Shown here piece by piece: positions 31,840 through 38,243 of a DNA stretch of 38,243 nt (positions are counted from its first letter, which is position 1; every line of letters starts with the position of its first letter). The notes under the pieces were generated by a model. It was not told the origin of the DNA. It searched no databases and worked only from the letters and a program-made list of their open reading frames with translations. Position numbers and translations under genes: made by a program. This DNA is from Chlorobium sp. (GTDB lineage Bacteria; Bacteroidota; Chlorobiia; Chlorobiales; Chlorobiaceae), in the NCBI GenBank assembly GCA_028280025.1, contig JANQMO010000051.1, forward strand, positions 1-38,243. The letters are read 5' to 3'.

Positions 31840-34815
31840 ATGAATCCCGGAAATACCATGATGATGTTTCCCAGGAAACAAAACAGCATCCATGCACGTA
31901 TCGGTGCCGTTATGCCCCCCGGCTTCCTTGTTTTTCTGTTAATCCTAATGTCCTGCACCGCAATGCAATCCGAAAGAGAGTATACCTTCACCACCGTACC
32001 CGACGATCCGCTGCAAACAAAAATCTATACCCTTCAGAACGGTCTGACCGTCTATATGAGCCCGCACCATGAAGAGCCGAGAGTCTATACTTCGATTGCC
32101 GTCCGGGCCGGAAGTAAAAACGACCCGTCCGAGACTACGGGACTGGCCCATTACCTCGAGCACATGCTGTTCAAAGGAACCGATTCCATCGGCTCGCTCG
32201 ATTTCAATAAGGAAAAAGTCGAACTGCAAAAAATTACGGACCTTTACGAGCAGTACCGTTCAACCGACGACCCTGATAAAAGGGCCGACATCTATCGCCA
32301 GATCGACAGCACATCCAATCTCGCGGCCCAATACACCGTACCGAATGAATATGACAAACTGCTCAGCGCCATAGGCGCCCGGGGAACAAACGCCTACACC
32401 TGGGTCGAGCAGACGGTTTATCTTAACGATATCCCGTCCAATCAGCTCGAAAAATGGCTGACCATCGAGGCCGAGCGTTTCCGCAACCCGGTCATGCGCC
32501 TTTTTCATACCGAGCTTGAAACGGTCTATGAAGAAAAAAACATGACGATGGACAGCGACAGCAGGAAAATCTGGGAAACGCTGTTCAGGGGCCTTTTCCG
32601 AAACCACACCTATGGCACGCAAACGACTATCGGTGAAGCCGAGCATTTGAAGAACCCGTCCATAAAAAATGTCATGGACTATTACCGCTCCTGGTACGTT
32701 CCCAATAATATGGCCATCTGCATTGCCGGTGATTTCGACCCTCAGAGCCTCATCGCCATGATCGACGACAAGTTTTCAGCACTCGATCCCGGAGCGGTAC
32801 CTGAATTCCATCCGCACACGGAAGAACCGATCCGGGAACCGGTCATAGAAACGGTTAAAGGACCGGAGGCAGACGAGCTCGTGATCGGTTTCCGTTTCGA
32901 AGGAGCAGGCACAAAAGATATGGACTACCTGACCCTTATCGACAAGATTCTCTTCAATCATACTGCGGGCCTTATCGACCTCAACCTCAACCAGAAACAG
33001 AACGTCCTTGACGGGGCGTCCATGGTTGTAGAAATGAAAGATTACTCGGCCCACATTCTTTCGGCAAAACCCCGCAAAGGACAAACCCTGGATGAGGTCA
33101 GGGAACTCCTTCTTCAACAGCTTGAATACATCAAGAACGGCGATTTTCCCGACTGGCTGCTCGAAGCCGTCCGGAACGACCTGAAAGTCGAGGAAATGAA
33201 AGCCTTTGAAACCAACCGCGGCCGAACGGAGTCGTTTGTAGACGCCTTCGTGCTCGGTCTCGACTGGAAGAGCATTGTCAACAGAAGAGAACGTCTGAGC
33301 CATATAACGAAAGAAGAGATCATCGACTTTGCAAAAGAGCGTTACGGAAGCAACTACGTAGCGGTGTACAAAGAGCATGGAAAGGACAAGCAGGCACCCA
33401 AGATAGAGAAACCGCCGATAACGCCGCTCAAGGTTAACCGGGATACCACATCGACTTTTGCGGAAAATATCCTTGCCCGCAAAACCGGAGAGATCGAGCC
33501 CGTTTTTCTTGACTTTGAGCGCGACATTCATAAAGAACGTCTGTCACGCAACATCGATGTGTACTCAGTACAGAACCGTGAAAACGACCTTTTTGCCCTT
33601 TACTACGTTTTCGACGTCGGTACCAATCACTCGAAAAAACTCGATTTTGCACTCGACTACCTCAGCTATCTGGGAACGTCAAAGCGCACTCCTGAAGCAT
33701 TCAGCCAGGATTTGTACAGGATCGGCGCAAGCTTTGCAGCCTACACATCGGACGACCACCTGTACCTGAAACTTTCAGGCCTCCAGGAAAATTTCAAAAA
33801 CGCCCTGGACATGCTCGGTGAACTGCTGCATGACGCGCAACCTGACCACGAGGCGCTTGAAAAGCTGAAGGCCGGCATTCTTAAGGAGAGAACCGATGAC
33901 AAGCTCTCCAAGCGGAAAATCCTGTTCGAGGCCATGCAGAATTACGGACGATACGGCGCGACATCTCCATTCACGCACGTGCTCGACAACCGGGAACTCA
34001 CGAGCGTTACAGCCGCCGAACTGATCGAGGAAGTCAACCGTCTGATGCATTACCGTCACAGGGTACTCTATTACGGACCGGCAGATCCGTCGAGCCTTGT
34101 TTCCGATCTGGCCGGTTCGGGACAGTTCGATAAGGAATTCCTTTCTCCTCCCGATATCGATCCCTTCAAGGAAAAAGAACAGAAGGAAAACCATGTGTAC
34201 GTGGTTGACTACGACATGACGCAGGCGGAAATACTCATGCTTTCAAGGGACCGGAAATATGACCCTGATACCATTCCCCTGATCACGCTCTTCAACGAAT
34301 ATTACGGCGGAGGAATGTCATCGGTTGTCTTTCAGGAGCTCCGGGAAGCAAAAGCACTGGCCTATTCGGTTTTCTCGATTTACCGGATACCGAAAAAAAG
34401 AACGGACCATCACTATGTGTTCAGCTATATCGGCACGCAGGCAGACAAGCTTCCCGAGGCGCTCTCCGGACTCGGTGCTCTTCTGGAGAACCTGCCTGAA
34501 TCACCAGCGCTTTTCAAGACAGCAAAAGAAGGGATACAGAGAAAGATCCGCACGGACAGAATCACCCGCTCGAAAATTCTCTTTTCACGCGAAGAAGCGC
34601 ACAAACTCGGCATAACCCATGATATACGCAAAGACATCTATAAGCAAACCGCCCGTTTCAATCTCGATGATATTGCAGCATTCCATAAACAACGGTTTGC
34701 GGACAGAAAATACTCGATCATGGTCCTTGGAAAACTTGAAGACCTCGACATGCAGACACTTGAGCAGTACGGCAAGGTAACCGTCCTGTCCCTGGACGAC
34801 ATTTTCGGGTACTGA
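31840..34815 (+). CDS. M16-family zinc metallopeptidase, predicted lipoprotein
   Basis: A 991-aa pitrilysin/insulinase-type protease. The N-terminus is hydrophobic and ends in LMSCTAMQ, a lipobox-like site, so the enzyme is probably lipid-anchored and exported. The inverted zinc motif HYLEH is at 104-108 (GLAHYLEHMLFKGT), with the third ligand Glu in ELETVYEEKNM. The second half (about 540-980) is a catalytically silent M16 domain with the GGGMSSVVFQELREAKALAYSV pattern. The full two-repeat layout suggests degradation of oligopeptides in the periplasm. An in-frame TTG at 31813 would add nine residues; ATG 31840 is used, and ATG 31858 is also possible. Confidence 0.9.
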   Translation: MNPGNTMMMFPRKQNSIHARIGAVMPPGFLVFLLILMSCTAMQSEREYTFTTVPDDPLQTKIYTLQNGLTVYMSPHHEEPRVYTSIAVRAGSKNDPSETTGLAHYLEHMLFKGTDSIGSLDFNKEKVELQKITDLYEQYRSTDDPDKRADIYRQIDSTSNLAAQYTVPNEYDKLLSAIGARGTNAYTWVEQTVYLNDIPSNQLEKWLTIEAERFRNPVMRLFHTELETVYEEKNMTMDSDSRKIWETLFRGLFRNHTYGTQTTIGEAEHLKNPSIKNVMDYYRSWYVPNNMAICIAGDFDPQSLIAMIDDKFSALDPGAVPEFHPHTEEPIREPVIETVKGPEADELVIGFRFEGAGTKDMDYLTLIDKILFNHTAGLIDLNLNQKQNVLDGASMVVEMKDYSAHILSAKPRKGQTLDEVRELLLQQLEYIKNGDFPDWLLEAVRNDLKVEEMKAFETNRGRTESFVDAFVLGLDWKSIVNRRERLSHITKEEIIDFAKERYGSNYVAVYKEHGKDKQAPKIEKPPITPLKVNRDTTSTFAENILARKTGEIEPVFLDFERDIHKERLSRNIDVYSVQNRENDLFALYYVFDVGTNHSKKLDFALDYLSYLGTSKRTPEAFSQDLYRIGASFAAYTSDDHLYLKLSGLQENFKNALDMLGELLHDAQPDHEALEKLKAGILKERTDDKLSKRKILFEAMQNYGRYGATSPFTHVLDNRELTSVTAAELIEEVNRLMHYRHRVLYYGPADPSSLVSDLAGSGQFDKEFLSPPDIDPFKEKEQKENHVYVVDYDMTQAEILMLSRDRKYDPDTIPLITLFNEYYGGGMSSVVFQELREAKALAYSVFSIYRIPKKRTDHHYVFSYIGTQADKLPEALSGLGALLENLPESPALFKTAKEGIQRKIRTDRITRSKILFSREEAHKLGITHDIRKDIYKQTARFNLDDIAAFHKQRFADRKYSIMVLGKLEDLDMQTLEQYGKVTVLSLDDIFGY

Positions 34816-34969
34816 CACGTTCGAGGCGGACTCAATTATCTGTGTTCTGCAATTTGAAACGCCCGGCACATGTCGTACCTTGAATCAGATAAAAACATCG
34901 GTATGCTGATCCTGGGAATTTTGACCTGACAGCATCGTCCTCAACCCTAAACTAAACCCATCAATTGTC

Positions 34970-35881
34970 ATGACGTCACTTATCTTTCTCGGGGTAGTCC
35001 TTTTGTTTATCGGCATGACTGCCCGATCTCTCAACCCCTCGCTCCTCCGGTTTTCAGGTCTTTTGAAAACCGGCGGCATTTTCGCAATTGTTCTCGGACT
35101 TCTTTCCGCCAGTATCAGAATTGTCGAACCAGGCAAAGTCGGTGTGAAGGTTCTGTTCGGCAAGGTCCAGAAAGAAGTACTTTCGAGCGGTCTCAACATT
35201 ATCAACCCCCTGGTCAAGGTCGAGTTTTTCGATATCACCACCCAAACCTATACCATGTCGGGGACCGAAACCGAACTCTCCCAGTTGAGCGACGCCCCCA
35301 TCCGGGTCCTGAGTGCCGACGGGCTCGAGGTAACGATCGACATGACCGTTCTCTACCGTATCAATCCTGTTCAGGCTCCCGGAATCCGCCGCGAAATCGG
35401 GCCGGGTCTCTCCTACATCGATAAAATCGTACGGCCGACAGCGCGAACACGCATCAGGGATAACGCAGTCATCTATAATGCCGTCGATCTGTATTCGACA
35501 AAACGCGAGGAATTCCAGTCCAAAATATTCGAAAGCATCAAAACCGACTTTGACAATCGCGGCATCATTCTCGAAAATCTCCTGGTACGCAACATTTCTC
35601 TTCCTCCTTCTGTGAAAGCTGCTATCGAAGCAAAGATCAATGCCGAGCAGGAAGCCCAGAAAATGCAGTTCGTGCTGCAGAAGGAAACGCAGGAAGCCGA
35701 AAGAAAACGAGTTGAAGCACAAGGTATTTCGGACTATCAGCAGATCCTTTCCCGATCCCTTACAGAAAAGCTTCTGCGCTACGAACAGATCAAGGCGCTT
35801 CAGAACCTGGTCAAATCCAATAACTCCAAAGTCATCATCATGGGTGACAGTAAAGGAGCGTCTGTACTGATCGGGAAGTGA
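34970..35881 (+). CDS. SPFH/prohibitin-family membrane protein
   Basis: A 303-aa protein with two hydrophobic stretches near the N-terminus (about 4-16 and 34-48). A Band-7/prohibitin domain follows: VEPGKVGVKVLFGKVQ, GLNIINPLVKVEFFDITTQTY, VTIDMTVLYRINP and YIDKIVRPTARTRIRDNAVIYNAVDLYSTKR. The C-terminal third is a charged helix (INAEQEAQKMQFVLQKETQEAERKRVEAQG) that forms coiled-coil rings in relatives. Prohibitins organise membrane proteases such as FtsH, but the partner here is unknown. It lies 154 bp after the M16 peptidase on the same strand. Confidence 0.92.
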   Translation: MTSLIFLGVVLLFIGMTARSLNPSLLRFSGLLKTGGIFAIVLGLLSASIRIVEPGKVGVKVLFGKVQKEVLSSGLNIINPLVKVEFFDITTQTYTMSGTETELSQLSDAPIRVLSADGLEVTIDMTVLYRINPVQAPGIRREIGPGLSYIDKIVRPTARTRIRDNAVIYNAVDLYSTKREEFQSKIFESIKTDFDNRGIILENLLVRNISLPPSVKAAIEAKINAEQEAQKMQFVLQKETQEAERKRVEAQGISDYQQILSRSLTEKLLRYEQIKALQNLVKSNNSKVIIMGDSKGASVLIGK

Positions 35882-35890
35882 ATCATAACT

Positions 35891-35939
35891 CGTGAATCGT
35901 AATTCGTGATTAGTGAATAGTGATTGGTAAAAGGGAAAA
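35891..35939. repeat. Heptamer array (CGTGAAT-like), seven units
   Basis: Units CGTGAAT, CGTAATT, CGTGATT, AGTGAAT, AGTGATT, GGTAAAA and GGGAAAA follow each other without a gap. This is the longest heptamer array in the window and shows a gradual change of sequence at constant period. It starts 10 bp after the SPFH stop codon. Confidence 0.8.
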
Positions 35940-35964
35940 AGACGGTTGACGAAAAAGAAACAGT

Positions 35965-35989
35965 ACGGGCGGGTTTCAAACCCGCCCGT
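35965..35989. terminator. Strong GC-rich palindrome after the SPFH gene
   Basis: ACGGGCGGGTTT and its exact reverse complement are separated by a single C. There is no T run on either side, so it may be a mobile or REP-like hairpin rather than a true terminator. Confidence 0.45.
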
Positions 35990-36011
35990 GCAGGTCATTG
36001 ATGGGTGAAAC

Positions 36012-36120
36012 TTATAGGACTTATAGGTCATATAGGACCCATAGGACCTATAAAATGCCTTTCAATGTATTCCGTATAACAAATCAACAGGATAATTGCT
36101 GGCTTGTTTTTGCCTTTTGC
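36012..36120. repeat. Composite 9/8/7-bp repeat element, copy F
   Basis: 9-bp units TTATAGGAC, TTATAGGTC, ATATAGGAC and CCATAGGAC (36012-36047) come first. They are followed by the linker AAATGCCTTTCAATGTATTCCG, the 8-bp remnant CAAATCAACAGG, and the tail TTGCTGGCTTGTTTTTGCC. It reads in the sense of the permease gene downstream. Confidence 0.85.
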
Positions 36121-36138
36121 CTTTCCCTATCTTCCCCT

Positions 36139-36180
36139 ATTCACGATTTACGATTTACCATTCACGATTCACCACTCCCT
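36139..36180. repeat. Heptamer array (ATTCACG) before the permease gene
   Basis: Units ATTCACG, ATTTACG, ATTTACC, ATTCACG, ATTCACC and ACTCCCT, ending 14 bp before the start codon of the permease gene. Confidence 0.8.
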
Positions 36181-36194
36181 TCCTGCCTTGCCCG

Positions 36195-37277
36195 ATGAAA
36201 ATACTCTATATCTACATAGCACGGCAGTTTGTATCGACCTATGTATTTGCAACGATAAGCTTCACTGCTCTTTTTATTCTTGCGAATCTCTTCGAGGAAC
36301 TCGGAACGTTCATCGACAAGGAACTTGGAGCGGACAAGGTCTTTCTTTACTACCTGAGGACGATTCCCGAGACAGTCTTGCTTGTTTCACCCGTAAGCAC
36401 GCTCCTTTCGTCTCTCTATGTTACCGGCAAAATGTCGGCGGCCAGCGAGCTCCCTGCGATGAAAGCCGCCGGCGTCAGCCTGCGGCAGTTGATCAGTCCT
36501 TTTCTGCTGGCTGCTTTTGCCGTCACCGTGCTGAACATCCTGAACGCTGGGCTCTTCTCACCTTATGTCGCGATTGAAAGACACCGTTTTGAACAGGATT
36601 TTTTCAAAAGGACCTTTGAATCCCTCTCCGGCAAAAACAACCTGCATATCCTCGAGTCCCGCGACAGGATCCTCTCGATAAGCTCCCTTGATCCCGAAGA
36701 GGAAACCGGGTACGGTATTTCCCTTGAAACGTTTGACGGGCCTGAACTGAAAAGCCGTATTGACGCAAAAAAAATAACCTATGACAACACGCGGGATCAC
36801 TGGTATTTTCATGAAACCAGAACAAGAGTCTTTACCGATAACGGCGTCGTCTACAGGGAAAATCCGGGACGGGATACCCTGAAACTCTCACTGGACGGCT
36901 CGTCACTGAGAGAACTCGGCATACAGCCGGATGAGATGAATATTGTACAGCACTTCAGCTACATCAGGGAAAAACAGCGAGCCGGATTCTCGAACCTCGG
37001 CAGGGTTATCGTGAAATTCCACAACAAAATGGCCGTGCCGTTCGCCTCCCTTATCATCGTCCTGATCGGTGTCCCCCTTGCTACCCGAAAAAGGCGAAGC
37101 GGCCTTGCCATAGAATTCGGCATCAGCCTGTTCATCGGTTTCTCCTACCTCTCGGTGCAGAGAGCGTTTGCCATAGCCGGATACCGGTCGGTATTTGACC
37201 CGGTACTGGCTGCATGGCTGCCGAACCTGCTGTTCCTCTTTATCGGCCTTTACATTTACAGAACCGCAAACCGCTGA
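36195..37277 (+). CDS. LptF/LptG (YjgP/YjgQ) LPS-export permease
   Basis: A 360-aa inner-membrane permease that, with LptB, extracts lipopolysaccharide toward the LptC/A bridge. Two N-terminal membrane helices (MKILYIYIARQFVSTYVFA... and the following segment) precede a periplasmic beta-jellyroll (about 130-265). Further hydrophobic segments near the C-terminus include LIIVLIGVPLATRKRRSG and LLFLFIGLYIYR. LPS proteins LptF and LptG are hard to tell apart by eye, so no symbol is given. An upstream in-frame ATG at 36096 lies in repeat DNA and is rejected. The stop codon is 3 bp before the next start codon, so the pair is cotranscribed. Confidence 0.85.
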   Translation: MKILYIYIARQFVSTYVFATISFTALFILANLFEELGTFIDKELGADKVFLYYLRTIPETVLLVSPVSTLLSSLYVTGKMSAASELPAMKAAGVSLRQLISPFLLAAFAVTVLNILNAGLFSPYVAIERHRFEQDFFKRTFESLSGKNNLHILESRDRILSISSLDPEEETGYGISLETFDGPELKSRIDAKKITYDNTRDHWYFHETRTRVFTDNGVVYRENPGRDTLKLSLDGSSLRELGIQPDEMNIVQHFSYIREKQRAGFSNLGRVIVKFHNKMAVPFASLIIVLIGVPLATRKRRSGLAIEFGISLFIGFSYLSVQRAFAIAGYRSVFDPVLAAWLPNLLFLFIGLYIYRTANR

Positions 37278-37280
37278 TGC

Positions 37281-38093
37281 ATGAAACACGCACGTCCGCT
37301 GATAGCACTCATGACCGATTTCGGCCATCAGGATCCTTATGTCGGCATTATGAAAGGCGTCATCGCAGGAATCTCTCCCTCGTCGTCAGTCATCGACCTG
37401 ACCCATGGCATCCAGGCACAGAACGTTCTGCAGGGCGCCGTGCAGCTTGGTGTCTCCCTACGCTATTTTCCTGAAGGCACAGTCTTTGTCGCTGTCGTGG
37501 ATCCGGGTGTCGGCACAGCAAGAAAACCCTTGTGCGTGGTTTCTGAAAAACGATACTTTATCGCCCCGGACAACGGTCTGCTTACAAAGCTCCTCGACAG
37601 CAGCACCTTTGAAGCATGTGTTGCCATAACCAATGCGGACTGCATGCTTCCTCTTCAGAGCAGCACGTTTCATGGAAGGGATGTTTTTGCCCCCGCCGCG
37701 GCACATCTGGCAAATGGCATCGATCCGTCACATCTCGGCAAGACAATCAACCCGGACCAGTGCGTGAGAATCGCCCTGCCCAAAAACAGTTCTCCTGACG
37801 GCGGACGATCCTGGTACGGTAAAATTCTGTTCGCCGACGTCTATGGAAACCTGGTCACCTCATTGACCGATGATCTTCTGGAGAATGGTCAAGCAGCAGG
37901 AATAACAACGGAAAACGGCATATTCCTGCCTTTTCATCGGACCTATGGCGAGGTGAACGAGGGTGAAGGACTTTCCTACAGGGGAAGCGGAGGATTTCTT
38001 GAAATAGCTGTCCGCAACGGCAATGCAGCCTCCGGCCTGGGACTGCAACCCGGTGAGAACGTCGTGCTTACGTTCGAACCGACTGACAGGTAA
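37281..38093 (+). CDS. SAM hydrolase / SAM hydroxide adenosyltransferase (DUF62)
   Basis: A 270-aa protein of the fluorinase/chlorinase-like superfamily. Known family members hydrolyse S-adenosylmethionine to adenosine and methionine. Visible signatures are LMTDFGHQDPYVGIMKGVI at the N-terminus, DLTHGIQAQNV, VVDPGVGTARKPL, FIAPDNGLL, FHGRDVFAPAAAHLANG and DVYGNLVTSL. The Asp-Arg-His pattern in DPGVGTARK and FHGRD points to the hydroxide-using hydrolase rather than a halogenase. Its start codon comes 3 bp after the permease stop, so the two are cotranscribed. Why a SAM hydrolase accompanies an LPS permease is unclear. Confidence 0.9.
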   Translation: MKHARPLIALMTDFGHQDPYVGIMKGVIAGISPSSSVIDLTHGIQAQNVLQGAVQLGVSLRYFPEGTVFVAVVDPGVGTARKPLCVVSEKRYFIAPDNGLLTKLLDSSTFEACVAITNADCMLPLQSSTFHGRDVFAPAAAHLANGIDPSHLGKTINPDQCVRIALPKNSSPDGGRSWYGKILFADVYGNLVTSLTDDLLENGQAAGITTENGIFLPFHRTYGEVNEGEGLSYRGSGGFLEIAVRNGNAASGLGLQPGENVVLTFEPTDR

Positions 38094-38137
38094 AAAAAGC
38101 AACGCCGACAAGCCGATACCGCAAAAAATCTAACTGC

Positions 38138-38243
38138 TTACCTGAATTGAGCGATTGTCGAGCATGCCGGAGATGCGAGGCACAGGGAATGCCGCTGTAG
38201 TGATCTACCGCAAGTTCCCTGTAACGAAGCAGATTCGGTGTGA
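38138..38243. repeat. ACCTGAATTGAGCG element, copy 3, with long structured insert cut by window end
   Basis: TTACCTGAATTGAGCGATTG repeats copy 1 exactly. Instead of the short loop, the sequence continues into a nested inverted repeat: ACAGGGAA (38182-38189) with TTCCCTGT (38215-38222), and inside it GTAG (38197-38200) with CTAC (38205-38208). The element is incomplete at the window end. A small ATG frame at about 38164 stays open to the edge but is probably chance. Confidence 0.6.

Noticed and set aside
36096..36194. Longer start for the LptF/LptG-type permease
   Set aside because: The extra residues come from repeat DNA and the heptamer array; the family N-terminus begins at MKILYIYIARQ.
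38164..38243. Start of a gene running off the right edge
   Set aside because: The frame lies within a nested inverted repeat, has no ribosome-binding site and is only 26 codons long in the window.

Overview
This window looks like chromosomal DNA of a green sulfur bacterium (Chlorobiaceae: Chlorobium, Chlorobaculum or Prosthecochloris type). The main reasons are a form IV RuBisCO-like protein (RLP) of the Chlorobium kind, FCB-group envelope genes (a PorV/PorQ-like outer-membrane protein, an LptE-type lipoprotein, a YjgP/YjgQ permease), and the block rplM-rpsI-rpsB-tsf-pyrH a few kilobases from the RLP. The genus assignment is inference; no rRNA or tRNA gene was seen.

Layout. 1-7.2 kb (minus strand): an RLP gene neighbourhood. 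In order of transcription it holds a class II aldolase/short-chain dehydrogenase fusion, an LsrF-type class I aldolase/thiolase, the RLP, an SDR, an LptE-like lipoprotein and a second SDR. 7.3-8.9 kb: recX, then a repeat-rich spacer and pyrH. 8.9-11.7 kb (minus): tsf, rpsB, rpsI and rplM, with a good promoter before rplM and a terminator after tsf. 11.8-14.9 kb: der and an Mrp-type Fe-S carrier ATPase (plus), converging on an Nfu-like scaffold. 15-18.4 kb (minus): gcvT then ftsK. 19-22.6 kb (minus): a LemA/TPM-domain membrane cluster with a newly spotted 50-aa CxxC protein, plus TPR and CARDB-like proteins. 22.7-27 kb: a PorV/PorQ-like protein and, convergent to it, a 1105-aa fusion of an adenylation (ANL) domain to a cyanophycin-synthetase-like ATP-grasp. 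27.3-31.7 kb (minus): rel/spoT and uvrB. 31.8-38.1 kb (plus): an M16 peptidase, an SPFH protein, an LptF/LptG permease and a SAM hydrolase (DUF62).

Two protein systems stand out. One is the RLP-LsrF-aldolase/dehydrogenase operon, which reads like an undescribed pathway for cleaving a phosphorylated sugar or diketone. The other is the ANL-ATP-grasp fusion, which looks like a stand-alone acyl- or aminoacyl-peptide ligase.

The spacers are equally striking. Many are built from short degenerate tandem arrays with fixed periods: 9 bp (TATAGGACC-like), 8 bp (GTTGANTT-like) and 7 bp (ATTCACG-like and others). These are often joined in the same order into a composite element found six times, always outside genes. 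Small palindromic elements of two further families are scattered among them.
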